Shown one piece after another: positions 1 to 8,149 of a stretch of 64,000 bases of DNA. How positions within the stretch are numbered: the first letter of the stretch is position 1; each line of letters opens with the position of its first letter. The position numbers and the translations under genes are program-made. Source of the stretch: Arcanobacterium canis (GTDB lineage Bacteria; Actinomycetota; Actinomycetes; Actinomycetales; Actinomycetaceae); contig NZ_CP121208.1 of assembly GCF_029625435.1 (NCBI RefSeq), positions 1,426,001 to 1,490,000 of the forward strand. The letters run 5' to 3'. The notes beneath the pieces are model-generated. The model was not told the DNA's origin. It saw nothing but the letters and a program-made list of their open reading frames with translations, and made no database searches.

Positions 1-552
1 GCTCTGCGTCAAGCTTTTTCAACAACGCCGGTGACTGATGATGTCAAGACACAACTTCGCCATGTTTGGCAGGAACGCCTTGAGCAGGCAGTCAACGACG
101 CTCCCCAACTTCGTTCTCAGAAGAAAGCCATTGAGTCAGTTTTTGACTCTGCATTGGCAGGTCAGTGGCCTCAGCTTTCTCGAATTCATGGTGACTTCCA
201 CTTGGGGCAAGTTCTGCGGTCCCCTAACCGAGGGTGGGTTGCACTGGATTTTGAAGGCGAACCACTACGATCTCTTGAGTCCCGTCGGCTCCCAGATCTG
301 CCACTGCGCGATGTCGCAGGAATGTTACGTTCTTTTGACTACGTTGCCGGCGCCACCGGCGTCGGCGGACAGTGGGCAACGCAAGCACGTGCGGCGTTCC
401 TCGAAGGATACGGACCTGTCTCAAGCCAAGAACTACTCGACGCTCTCGAGCTTGACAAGGCGCTGTACGAAGTGAGTTACGAAGCTGCATCGCGCCCTGA
501 CTGGATCCACATTCCTCTTTCTGGAATCGAAAATTTATTGCACGGAAAGTGA
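1..552 (+). CDS. mak: Maltokinase C-terminal part (5' end outside window)
   Basis: The reading frame is open from base 1 to the TGA at 550-552, so this is the 3' part of a longer gene. The visible protein has the aminoglycoside-phosphotransferase-like signature HGDFHLGQVL (catalytic loop) followed by ALDFEGEP (metal-binding DFE). It then has a leucine/arginine-rich stretch DLPLRDVAGMLRSFDY. This combination is typical of maltokinase (Mak/Pep2), which phosphorylates maltose to maltose 1-phosphate with ATP for the GlgE glucan pathway. The next gene is glgB, matching the usual treS-mak-glgB clustering. In many actinobacteria Mak is fused to trehalose synthase; whether that holds here cannot be seen. 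A hairpin terminator follows. Confidence 0.82.
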   Translation, partial: ALRQAFSTTPVTDDVKTQLRHVWQERLEQAVNDAPQLRSQKKAIESVFDSALAGQWPQLSRIHGDFHLGQVLRSPNRGWVALDFEGEPLRSLESRRLPDLPLRDVAGMLRSFDYVAGATGVGGQWATQARAAFLEGYGPVSSQELLDALELDKALYEVSYEAASRPDWIHIPLSGIENLLHGK

Positions 553-560
553 AATAGACG

Positions 561-594
561 TTGCCTGGCGAACCACAATCGGATCGCCAGGCAA
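561..594 (+). terminator. Hairpin terminator after maltokinase
   Basis: A perfect 10-bp inverted repeat, TTGCCTGGCG with CGCCAGGCAA, has a 14-nt loop and starts 8 nt after the stop codon. No clear T-tract follows. It separates the maltokinase transcript from glgB. Confidence 0.55.
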
Positions 595-631
595 AAGTCC
601 CGAAACAGATTTTTGCATAGCGCAAGCAGCA

Positions 632-651
632 CGAAGAATCATGATTCTTCG
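632..651. promoter_or_regulatory. 20-bp perfect palindrome upstream of glgB
   Basis: CGAAGAATCATGATTCTTCG is a perfect loopless palindrome about 100 bp before the glgB start. It looks like a dimeric repressor or activator site rather than a terminator. A smaller inverted repeat, TAGGCA-N5-TGCCTA, follows at 662-678. The cognate regulator is unknown. Confidence 0.45.
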
Positions 652-747
652 CTGTCCCACCTAGGCACTCGATGCCTAACTCGGGCACAATAGTGGTAAG
701 TATTAACGCGACTCCCCACGAGGATGTGGGCAACGAAAGAGTGAATT

Positions 748-2922
748 ATGGTTCAACCGATTGATATCTCATACGACGTTCTCGACGCCGTTTCCAATGG
801 TTTCCATTATGCGCCCCACGATGTGCTCGGACCGCATATCGAAAATGGCAAACTCACCATTCGCGTTTTGCGCCAACTCGCTGACTCCGTCACGATTATT
901 ACGGCGGACGGTGAGTATGAGGCGACCCATGAGTTCAACGGCATCTGGTTCGTTGTGATCGATACCGATACCATTCCGGACTACAAGGTTCGGGCGATGT
1001 ACGGCGATCTGGAAACCGTCACTGACGATGGCTACCGTTTTCTCCCTTCACTGGGTGAAATGGATATCTACCTTTTCGCCGAAGGACGCCACGAGCAACT
1101 GTGGAAGATCCTTGGTTCGCACCTGGTCAGCTACGACACCACACTTGGCCCAGTTGAGGGCGTCACCTTTGCAGTCTGGGCGCCCAGTGCCAAGGCAGTT
1201 CGAGTTGTGGGAGATTTCAACGCGTGGACGGGCAATCGTGGCGCGATGCGCTCGCTCGGTTCTTCAGGTATCTGGGAAGTATTCATCCCAGGAGCAAAGG
1301 AAGGCGCCCGCTACAAGTACGAAATTCAATATCAGGATGGCTCGTGGCACCAGAAGGCTGACCCGATGGCACGCCGCACCGAGGTACCGCCGTCCACCGC
1401 CTCAATCATCACAGACACCCACTTTACGTGGAGCGACGAGGAGTGGCTTGACCAGCGCGGCGCGACTGACCCACATGCTGGGCGCGTTTCGATCTACGAA
1501 ATGCATGTTGCTTCATGGCGACCCGGCCTAGATTACAAGGAATTGGCTGAGCAGCTGATCGGACACGTGAAGTATATGGGCTTTACTCATGTGGAGTTTA
1601 TGCCACTCGCTGAGCACCCATACGGGCCGTCATGGGGTTACCAGGTGACGGGCTACTACGCGCCATCGGCACGCTTCGGCGATCCTGACGGTTTGCGTTA
1701 CCTCATCAATGAGCTTCACAAGGCAGGTATCGGCGTCATTATGGATTGGGTTCCTGCCCACTTCCCCAAGGACGAATGGGCACTGGCCCGCTTCGACGGC
1801 ACCCCGCTATACGAGGATCCGAATCCCTTGCGCGGCGAACACCCTGACTGGGGCACGTACGTGTTCAACTTCGGCCGACGCGAAGTACGTAACTTCCTCG
1901 TTGCCAACGCTCTGTACTGGCTCAAAGAATTCCACTTGGATGGTATCCGCGTGGATGCCGTGGCATCGATGCTGTATCTCGACTACTCACGCAAGGACGG
2001 CCAGTGGGAGCCAAACCAGTACGGCGGCCGAGAAAACCTCGAAGCGATTTCCTTCATTCAGGAAGCGAACGCCACCGCTTATCGTCACTGCCCTGGCATC
2101 ATGATGATTGCCGAGGAGTCAACCTCGTGGGGCGGCGTGACGGCAATGACTGAAACCGGCGGTTTGGGCTTCGGCCTGAAGTGGAACATGGGCTGGATGA
2201 ATGACACATTGCGTTACTTGGCAGAAGAGCCAATTAACCGACGCTGGCACCACAACGAGCTCACGTTCTCGCTGGTGTACGCTTTCTCGGAGCACTTCGT
2301 TCTTCCGATTTCCCACGACGAAGTCGTTCACGGCAAGGGTTCGCTTTACACAAAGATGCCTGGTGACCACTGGCAAAAGCTCGCAGGTATCCGCCTCCTC
2401 TTCGGCTACATGTGGACACACCCTGGAAAGCAGTTGCTCTTCATGGGCCAGGAATTCGGGCAGATCCACGAATGGGATGAGTCCACCGGACTTGAGTGGT
2501 GGCTCACCGATGACAAGGGCCACGACGGCGTTATGAGTGCGCTCAAGCAGCTCAACGAAGTGCAGGCTGCACATCCGGCTCTCTACGACGATGATTTCAC
2601 TCCTCATGGTTTCGAGTGGATCAATGGCGGAGACGCTGACCACAACGTTCTGTCCTACCTGCGTCGTTCAAAGGACGGATCCGACGTGGTAGCCGTCATC
2701 TGCAATTTCGCTGGCACTCCTCATAACGACTACCGTCTTGGCCTGCCCGAACTGGGCACATGGGAAGAAATTGCCAATACCGACGCCGTCGAATTTGGTG
2801 GCAGCGGAGTGGGCAACTTTGGAGCCGTCGAAGCTGAGGCTGTGCCGTGGGACGGTCGTCCATTCTCGGCACGAATCCAGGTGCCGCCCTACGGCGTCGT
2901 CATCCTGACCCCGCAAAAGTAA
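748..2922 (+). CDS. glgB: 1,4-alpha-glucan branching enzyme GlgB
   Basis: This 724-aa protein matches full-length GlgB. It has an N-terminal beta-sandwich (about residues 20-110), a CBM48 module (about 120-215), the GH13 (alpha/beta)8 catalytic domain (about 240-610) and a C-terminal beta domain. Catalytic residues are visible: nucleophile D403 in DGIRVDAV, acid/base E456 in MIAEEST, and D524 in [11 protein letters not shown]. GlgB cuts an alpha-1,4 glucan chain and rejoins it as an alpha-1,6 branch. With the maltokinase upstream it completes a GlgE-type glycogen or glucan route in the cytoplasm. The ATG start has a modest GAAAGAG-type ribosome site. A strong hairpin lies downstream, so it is probably a single-gene transcript. 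Confidence 0.95.
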   Translation: MVQPIDISYDVLDAVSNGFHYAPHDVLGPHIENGKLTIRVLRQLADSVTIITADGEYEATHEFNGIWFVVIDTDTIPDYKVRAMYGDLETVTDDGYRFLPSLGEMDIYLFAEGRHEQLWKILGSHLVSYDTTLGPVEGVTFAVWAPSAKAVRVVGDFNAWTGNRGAMRSLGSSGIWEVFIPGAKEGARYKYEIQYQDGSWHQKADPMARRTEVPPSTASIITDTHFTWSDEEWLDQRGATDPHAGRVSIYEMHVASWRPGLDYKELAEQLIGHVKYMGFTHVEFMPLAEHPYGPSWGYQVTGYYAPSARFGDPDGLRYLINELHKAGIGVIMDWVPAHFPKDEWALARFDGTPLYEDPNPLRGEHPDWGTYVFNFGRREVRNFLVANALYWLKEFHLDGIRVDAVASMLYLDYSRKDGQWEPNQYGGRENLEAISFIQEANATAYRHCPGIMMIAEESTSWGGVTAMTETGGLGFGLKWNMGWMNDTLRYLAEEPINRRWHHNELTFSLVYAFSEHFVLPISHDEVVHGKGSLYTKMPGDHWQKLAGIRLLFGYMWTHPGKQLLFMGQEFGQIHEWDESTGLEWWLTDDKGHDGVMSALKQLNEVQAAHPALYDDDFTPHGFEWINGGDADHNVLSYLRRSKDGSDVVAVICNFAGTPHNDYRLGLPELGTWEEIANTDAVEFGGSGVGNFGAVEAEAVPWDGRPFSARIQVPPYGVVILTPQK

Positions 2923-2960
2923 CGTCACAGACATAAATTCGCCACAAGCGCGAACACGTC

Positions 2961-3004
2961 AATGGGGGCATTGCCAAGATAGAAATATTGGCAATGCCCC
3001 CATT
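2961..3004. terminator. Strong 17-bp hairpin after glgB
   Basis: A perfect 17-bp stem (AATGGGGGCATTGCCAA with its complement) has a 10-nt loop and lies 39 nt after the glgB stop. No T-run follows on the plus strand. It probably terminates or stabilises the glgB transcript. Confidence 0.65.
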
Positions 3005-3038
3005 CGCGCTGACTGTCACCTTCGCGCTGACTGTCACC
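3003..3038. repeat. 18-bp exact tandem duplication
   Basis: TTCGCGCTGACTGTCACC occurs twice back to back, at 3003-3020 and 3021-3038. The first copy overlaps the right edge of the glgB hairpin by two bases. It lies in non-coding sequence and looks like a recent slippage duplication. Confidence 0.8.
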
Positions 3039-3071
3039 GGACTTCAGCCGCTGTGAACACAGTGAGCACGG

Positions 3072-3258
3072 CTATTTTGGTTGAAGACGGAAGAACTCGA
3101 TGATGAGATCTTTATTGGCTCCACGGTTGGTGTCTTTTCCAAAACCAGCTTTCTCTGTGTCCTCCTCACACTCTGCGGTCACCCCGAGAACAAGGAGAAC
3201 CGCACTCGTGACAACAATCTTTCCCTTTTTTCGAAATACCGTTCATCATGTCACCCAT
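3072..3258 (-). pseudogene. Small exported-protein-like ORF with an apparent +1 frameshift
   Basis: On the minus strand a good ribosome site (AAGGGGG) precedes an ATG at 3258 (MGDMMNGISKKG). After a short A/G run (about 3222-3231) the hydrophobic continuation lies in the next frame: KIVVTSAVLLVLGVTAEC, then an acidic stretch, ending at TAG 3072-3074. Joined by a one-base skip, the roughly 60-residue product has a basic N-terminus, a hydrophobic core and a Cys, resembling a short lipoprotein or signal peptide. The last residues before the Cys (TAE) fit a lipobox poorly. It could be a decayed gene, a sequencing error, or chance. I do not recognise a family. Confidence 0.3.
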
Positions 3259-3315
3259 GTTCCCCATCCCCCTTAGCAACGACAAACCCAATGTGATACA
3301 CGCGTACTTTGTTCT

Positions 3316-3549
3316 TCAGCCCCGCAGGCGATCCCACATTCGCTCGGTTCGTGAAAGTGCCTCTACGCCTCCAGAAAGTAATGCCGGAAGCTCAGCGGAA
3401 TATATTGGTGCGTTCGTCATTGCAAAAGCCGGTAGCCTAGACAACTTCTGCACACTCTCGTAGTGCGAATCTAAAAAAACCTGCCATCTACGACATTCAT
3501 TAAAGCTAGTGCCACCATCAACGATAAGTCGGATCCACGCGTCGTCGTG
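3316..3549 (-). pseudogene. 77-codon open stretch without a start, in frame after the TraX-like stop
   Basis: Right after the TGA (3555-3553) and a second stop TAA (3552-3550) of the TraX-like gene, the same frame stays open for 77 codons to a TGA at 3318-3316. The peptide looks protein-like, with internal RLIVDGGTSF, NECRRWQVFLDSHYES and LSRTERMWDRLRG, but has no ATG, GTG or TTG near its beginning. Codons such as AGA, AGG, CTA and ATA are more frequent than in neighbouring genes. It could be the 3' remnant of a deleted gene. No family was recognised. Confidence 0.3.
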
Positions 3550-3552
3550 TTA

Positions 3553-4305
3553 TCAAAACACAAGCCACAGAATCACACAGATCAGCGGATAGTAAGCGTA
3601 AAAGACCCAACGTGTCCAGGTGTGCAGGTAGCCCAGTTCCCCGTTGCGGTAGTGCAAGAAAGCTACGCCGATGCCTGGGGTAATGAGTGCAGCTGCTCCG
3701 AAGAGTCCCGCAGTCATCATCATGGTGTTCTCATAGCGTTGCAAGAAAGTGAAGATCAGCAAGAATCCGATGGTGACCACACCGATGTTCATGATGACCT
3801 GGCGTGAGCCAATTCGCAGAAGAAGATCCCACAAAACCGCAGCGAGAATCACCGCAGCGAGGATCGCATATCGCACTCCTCCACTTTCGCGCGCCCAGCG
3901 AATCATCACAAGTACGACGAGGCCAATCAACAGCCCCCAGATCGGGTTCTGGCTGCTCATGTCGAACACTTTTCCCGTCGTTGACAGATCGTAGGGAATC
4001 TCCGTTACTGCAGCGAGGAGGAAGAGCCTGCCCGCGTACTTCCCAACCGAACGTGTGCGATGGAAACCTTCGAATAAGAGCCACGCATAAATTGGGATGG
4101 CAACCCATGAAATGAGCTCGAACAACACCAAGCCGGTCAGCCCACCGAGCTTATCGCTATTGAGCATGGCAGTGCCGAACGTACCCATCGCAGCAGAAAG
4201 AGTCATGAAGAAAGCGCCAATGACTTTGAGCTTGAATGTCGATAGTCCACGGCGGCGCTGGGGAATCTCGCCGGAGCGAATCGAATCGTCTTTAATCAGA
4301 GCCAT
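3553..4305 (-). CDS. TraX-like integral membrane protein
   Basis: This roughly 250-aa, very hydrophobic protein has about seven or eight membrane segments. The block WVAIPIYAWLLFEGFHRTRS, followed by a lysine-tyrosine-leucine-rich stretch and TEIPYDLS, is the hallmark of the TraX family. These polytopic proteins are named after the F-pilin acetylase, but in chromosomes they usually have no known function. The minus-strand start is preceded by AGAAAGG; the ATG at 4305 has the best 6-nt spacing, although TTG 4311 and ATG 4308 are also possible. No conjugation genes are nearby. It is separated from malG by a hairpin and appears to be monocistronic. Acyl transfer to a cell-surface molecule is possible but not shown. 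Confidence 0.7.
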   Translation of the reverse strand: MALIKDDSIRSGEIPQRRRGLSTFKLKVIGAFFMTLSAAMGTFGTAMLNSDKLGGLTGLVLFELISWVAIPIYAWLLFEGFHRTRSVGKYAGRLFLLAAVTEIPYDLSTTGKVFDMSSQNPIWGLLIGLVVLVMIRWARESGGVRYAILAAVILAAVLWDLLLRIGSRQVIMNIGVVTIGFLLIFTFLQRYENTMMMTAGLFGAAALITPGIGVAFLHYRNGELGYLHTWTRWVFYAYYPLICVILWLVF

Positions 4306-4359
4306 CATCAACCTTTCTTTTGGCCGCGCAATAGTTTATCGGCTCGGCTAGCAATATGG

Positions 4360-4396
4360 CAGGGCGGGAGCGGTACCAGAAACCGCTCCCGCCCTG
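4360..4396 (-). terminator. 14-bp hairpin terminating the malEFG transcript
   Basis: A perfect 14-bp GC-rich stem (CAGGGCGGGAGCGG with its complement) has a 9-nt loop and lies 17 nt beyond the malG stop on the minus strand. The T-tract is weak. Confidence 0.65.
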
Positions 4397-4412
4397 ATGA
4401 ACCGTGGGAAGA

Positions 4413-5330
4413 TCAGCCCTTCACAGAGCCACCCATGGACTCTTGGTAGAAGCGCTGCATCAAGATGAACAGAATCGCAATCGGCAGCGACACCAACACT
4501 GCGCCTGCAGCGAAGCGTGCGTACCAATCCTGGATGTATTCCTTCTGGAGCATCTGCCACAGCCCCAGCGCAACCGTGTAATTCGTTTGAGTACGAGCAA
4601 TCACACGTGCCATCACGAAGTCCAGCCACGGGCCAAGGAAGCTCACGATCGCCTGGTACACAATCATTGGCTTTGCAATCGGGATGATGATCTTGAAGAA
4701 CACCTGGGTGCGTGTACAACCATCAAGGAGAGCCGCCTCATCCAGCGAGGTGGGGATCGTGTCCATGTAACCCTTCATCACGTAGAAGCCGGCGCCAGCA
4801 CCTGCCGAGTACACCACGATCAGCGCGATCACGGTCAAACCATCGGAGGTCAGGCCCACAGCCTTGAGAATGAAGTAGATCGCCGTCACAGCCATGATTC
4901 CCGGGAACATGCCCAAGATCAACACAATGTTCATGAAAGTGCGGCGCAAACGGAAACGCAAACGGCTCATCACGTACGCCACCGAGAGCACGAAGAACAC
5001 CGAGATCACACAGACGAAAATCGAAATGATCAAAGTATTCATGAACATGCGCGGGAAGTTCAGGACGTTGGTTTCCGTCAATAGTCCTTTGTAGTTATCC
5101 AGAGAATAGCTCTCGGGGAAGAACGTTGGATTGTACGGAGCCGGATTAGCGTTAAACGACTCAGCAACAACCCACAGAATGGGGAATACCCAGATCACCG
5201 CCATTAAGGCAAGGAAAATATGGATCACAACATCGGTAATCATACGCTTGCGGTGGTAGCCACCCTTGGGAGCCTTTGCCACCTGGACATCGGCAGAAGC
5301 CGGAGCCTTTTCTTGAAGATGAGTAGCCAT
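4413..5330 (-). CDS. malG: Maltose/maltodextrin ABC transporter permease MalG
   Basis: A 305-aa inner-membrane permease with six predicted membrane segments after a cytoplasmic N-terminus. The EAA coupling motif, SLDEAALLDGCTRTQVFFKI, contacts the transport ATPase. The last residues (FYQESMGGSVKG) match the conserved MalG C-terminus, which in the E. coli transporter reaches into the ATPase. Its ATG shares one base with the malF TGA (TGATG), indicating translational coupling. With MalF it forms the membrane channel for maltose or maltodextrins delivered by the lipoprotein MalE. No ATPase gene is present in the cluster. Substrate is inferred from MalE, from similarity to MalG, and from the neighbouring GH13 enzymes. 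Confidence 0.9.
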   Translation of the reverse strand: MATHLQEKAPASADVQVAKAPKGGYHRKRMITDVVIHIFLALMAVIWVFPILWVVAESFNANPAPYNPTFFPESYSLDNYKGLLTETNVLNFPRMFMNTLIISIFVCVISVFFVLSVAYVMSRLRFRLRRTFMNIVLILGMFPGIMAVTAIYFILKAVGLTSDGLTVIALIVVYSAGAGAGFYVMKGYMDTIPTSLDEAALLDGCTRTQVFFKIIIPIAKPMIVYQAIVSFLGPWLDFVMARVIARTQTNYTVALGLWQMLQKEYIQDWYARFAAGAVLVSLPIAILFILMQRFYQESMGGSVKG

Positions 5331-6772
5331 CAGCGGAACGCCTCCTCGTTCTTGTAGGAGCCCGAATTACGGTAGGTGATCAGTGAAACCACAGCCAGGA
5401 CGATGAAGGTCAAAATACCGATGACTGCACCGAGACTGTAATCGTGCTTGTCCACCGTCAGCTTGTAGAGCCAGGTAATCAAAAGATCCGTCTTACCTGC
5501 AGAATCACCGATCGGTACGGGAGCACCGCCAGAGAGAAGATAAATAACGTTAAAGTTATTCACGTTTCCGGTAAAGGTTGTGATCAGGTATGGCGTAAGC
5601 ACGAAGATGATGTATGGCATCGTGATCTTAGTAAAGATCTGCCACGAATTTGCACCATCGAGCTTCGCCGCTTCGTACTGATCCTCAGGAATATTTTGCA
5701 AAATGCCCGTCACCTGCATGATCGTGTAAGGAATACCGACCCAAAGGTTGACGACGATAACCGTCACTCGCGCCCACGTCGCATCGGTGAAGAAGGGCAA
5801 GGAATGGTCAATCCATCCCCAGTCCAGAAGCAGACGGTTGATTGCGCCTTGAGGCTGAAGCATTGTGTGAATCACCAGGAGCGACACGAACTGGGGAACG
5901 GCGATCGACAGCGAGAACATCGCACGCCAGAATCCCTTGCCGCGCGTTGTCCTGCGGTTGATGAGCATCGCCATGAACAAACCAGCGAAGAAGTTCAAGA
6001 ACGTGGCAAAAAACGCCCAGACCAAAGTCCACGAGAGCACTGAAAGGAAGAGTCGAAGGTTCACATCACCACCGGCGTTGGAGAACACAGCACCGAAGGT
6101 ATCGAAGCCCACCCAATCAAAAAGCACCAGATGCTTGTGATCATAGTTGGTGAAGGCCATCGAGATCATAAACACCAAGGGCAAAACTGTGAAGGTGAGA
6201 ATGCCGAGCGTCGGGAGGAACATCAGAAGCTGGTGCGCCTTGGTATCTAGGAGCGTACGGAAATCGTCCATCGCACTCATCGGACGACCGTATTTCTTCT
6301 GGTCTTCTTCTGCCTTGAAAGCACTCGATACAGCGACAGTCCACAGGTAAACGAACAGCAAGCATAGAGCAATAGTTGCCACACCGTAGAGCAGGATGAT
6401 GACCGACGAATCGGATTCACTACATTCAGGGTAGCCATCAACCATCACACACTTTTGTTCTGCATCGCCCAGACCAGGCAGATCCGCAAGATAAGACACG
6501 CCGCTGACTGCCATATAAACGATGAAGAGAACTTCTAGTGCGAGAAGTCCAAGGCCCTTCACATATTGTTTGTGGACAAGATTGCCCAGGCCGAAGATGA
6601 CGGCCGAAAGTTTCGTGTAAACGCTCCCCTCGCGCAACGCCTTTGATACGCGATATGGAGATGGACCTACATAGTCCTTGCCGAGTTTCTTGCGAAGCTT
6701 CATTTCACGCTTCGAGATCGGAGGTTTCACCTCCGCAACTATATCTTTTGTCTCAGGCGCTACATCTAACAT
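5330..6772 (-). CDS. malF: Maltose/maltodextrin ABC transporter permease MalF
   Basis: A 480-aa permease, longer than typical sugar permeases because of an N-terminal region (about residues 1-190) with extra membrane segments and a periplasm-facing loop. This is the MalF pattern. The EAA motif is DQYEAAKLDGANSWQIFTKI, followed by PYIIFVLTPYLITTF. The N-terminus is basic and cytoplasmic (KREMKLRKKLGKDYVGPSPY). It lies 132 nt downstream of malE with a hairpin in the gap, and overlaps malG by one base. It pairs with MalG to form the translocation pore. Family assignment is firm; sugar specificity is inferred. Confidence 0.9.
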   Translation of the reverse strand: MLDVAPETKDIVAEVKPPISKREMKLRKKLGKDYVGPSPYRVSKALREGSVYTKLSAVIFGLGNLVHKQYVKGLGLLALEVLFIVYMAVSGVSYLADLPGLGDAEQKCVMVDGYPECSESDSSVIILLYGVATIALCLLFVYLWTVAVSSAFKAEEDQKKYGRPMSAMDDFRTLLDTKAHQLLMFLPTLGILTFTVLPLVFMISMAFTNYDHKHLVLFDWVGFDTFGAVFSNAGGDVNLRLFLSVLSWTLVWAFFATFLNFFAGLFMAMLINRRTTRGKGFWRAMFSLSIAVPQFVSLLVIHTMLQPQGAINRLLLDWGWIDHSLPFFTDATWARVTVIVVNLWVGIPYTIMQVTGILQNIPEDQYEAAKLDGANSWQIFTKITMPYIIFVLTPYLITTFTGNVNNFNVIYLLSGGAPVPIGDSAGKTDLLITWLYKLTVDKHDYSLGAVIGILTFIVLAVVSLITYRNSGSYKNEEAFR

Positions 6773-6833
6773 GCTCGCCTACCTTCCCTTTGGGGCTCAC
6801 TTGTGCCGCTAGATCACAATTAGTTTTCGTAAG

Positions 6834-6872
6834 GTGCAGGCCACATCCTCAGGTGGAGAATGTGGCCTGCAC
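6834..6872 (-). promoter_or_regulatory. Intercistronic hairpin between malE and malF
   Basis: A perfect 13-bp stem (GTGCAGGCCACAT with ATGTGGCCTGCAC, 13-nt loop) follows malE on the minus strand without a T-tract. A smaller 8-bp inverted repeat, CCATCACA-GG-TGTGATGG, lies at 6881-6898. Such stems usually protect the malE message or partly attenuate readthrough, giving more binding protein than permease. Confidence 0.6.
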
Positions 6873-6904
6873 TCACTTCACCATCACAGGTGTGATGGAG
6901 GCCG

Positions 6905-8149
6905 TCACTTCGTTGCCTTGGCCAGTTGCTCCACGAATGGAGCAACCTTGGCAACTGCGTTGTCCGGAGTCACTTCCTTGTTCACCAGACCAGCGCCGAG
7001 AGCACCGGCAGGATCCCACCAAGCGCCCATTGCCGCGATGGTTGGCTGAAGAATCGACGCCTTGGCAATGGTGTCAACCTGAGCCTTAGCAGCCAGATCG
7101 TCAGCCTTGATCTCGGATGCGAGCGACTTGTCGGTCGGAACAATTCCGCGCATCTCATAGTGAGCCTTCTGGGCGTCCTTCGAGCCAAGGAACGCGGCGA
7201 ACTGCGATGCAGCCTTGACTTCCTTGGTCTTCGGGTTGTAGCCGATTGCCTTCGAGCCAGCGAACGCGTCCATCTGGTAATCGGTGCCATCCACCTTGAT
7301 CATCGGAGGAACAGTTGCAGCGTAGTTGTCACCAAGAGCCTTCTTAACGTTCTCAGCATCCCACGTACCGGAGAAGACGACGTCAACGTTGCCGGCCTTC
7401 ATGCCGCCCAGACCCGAGCCATCCTTGTCGTTGACAAAGTTCTTGTTTGCCACAACGTTTGCGAGGTAAGCGGTAACCTTGCCAGCCTTGGCAGGATCAA
7501 GCTTGATGGCTTCCTCAGCCTTAGTGCCATCACCGAAGAACTTCAGATCAGCAGCCTTCGAGTAGAAGGACTGAATATACCAAGCGTTGTCGAGCGGGAA
7601 AGAAACTTTTGCCTTCTCAAGCATGGTGTCGAAAGACTTGACATCATCTGCCGAGAGCTTGGCCTTGTTGTAGTACATGAACCATGTGTTACCGGTGAAC
7701 GGAACACCGTAGAGCTTGCCATCGGTGCCGGTGACCGACTGAACCATGACATCGTCGTTCTGCTCCTTGACCTGCTTGGCTTCATTCTCACCGAGCTGCC
7801 CAATTGCACCGAAGTCCACGAGAGTACCAAGCTGATCGTTTGCGAACATGTAAACGTCTGCAGCTGCGGACGGATCCTGCTGGACAGTCTTACGAACGTC
7901 AGCTTCAGAGACGACGTCGTTCTTCCAGGTGATCTTGTACTCTGGGTGAGCCTTTTCGAACGCCTTCTGCTGGGCAGTCATCCAGTCCTTGTCTTCCTGC
8001 GGCGACCACACTCGCAGGGAAACAGCCTTCGTTTCACCCGAAGCCTTCGAGCCATCCTTTGCCGTGGTGTTACCGCCACATGCAGCAAGACCGAGAGCCA
8101 TCGAGAGAGCGCCGACTGTACCGGCGGCCTTCTTCCAAGTGATCGTCAT
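6905..8149 (-). CDS. malE: Maltose/maltodextrin-binding lipoprotein MalE
   Basis: A 414-aa extracellular solute-binding protein (family 1). The ATG at 8149 is chosen because AGAAAGGA precedes it at good spacing; the frame extends upstream but without support. The signal peptide is MTITWKKAAGTVGALSMALG followed by lipobox LAAC, with Cys24 as the lipidated residue. The mature part keeps the MalE-type hinge and ligand segments, such as VSLRVWSPQEDKDWM, YGVPFTGNTWFMYYNK and AFAGSKAIGYNP. It would capture maltose or maltodextrins at the cell surface and pass them to MalF/MalG. It is the first gene of malE-malF-malG and sits opposite a GH13 gene, sharing a 386-bp control region. Confidence 0.9.
   Translation of the reverse strand: MTITWKKAAGTVGALSMALGLAACGGNTTAKDGSKASGETKAVSLRVWSPQEDKDWMTAQQKAFEKAHPEYKITWKNDVVSEADVRKTVQQDPSAAADVYMFANDQLGTLVDFGAIGQLGENEAKQVKEQNDDVMVQSVTGTDGKLYGVPFTGNTWFMYYNKAKLSADDVKSFDTMLEKAKVSFPLDNAWYIQSFYSKAADLKFFGDGTKAEEAIKLDPAKAGKVTAYLANVVANKNFVNDKDGSGLGGMKAGNVDVVFSGTWDAENVKKALGDNYAATVPPMIKVDGTDYQMDAFAGSKAIGYNPKTKEVKAASQFAAFLGSKDAQKAHYEMRGIVPTDKSLASEIKADDLAAKAQVDTIAKASILQPTIAAMGAWWDPAGALGAGLVNKEVTPDNAVAKVAPFVEQLAKATK

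Larger units (their letters stand above)
3039..3552. other. Gene-poor stretch with two minus-strand ORF remnants
   Basis: About 500 bp between glgB and the TraX-like gene lack a convincing intact gene. Two protein-like stretches are visible on the minus strand (3072-3258 and 3316-3549; listed separately), each lacking either a usable start or an intact frame. Plus-strand frames here give low-complexity, unconvincing peptides. The region looks like gene decay downstream of the TraX-like gene. Confidence 0.4.

Noticed and set aside
3081-3463. Plus-strand short ORFs in the glgB-traX gap
   Set aside because: Low-complexity peptides without ribosome sites or family features; minus-strand remnants explain the region better.
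4321-4350. Second hairpin near the TraX-like start
   Set aside because: Only short imperfect complementarity.
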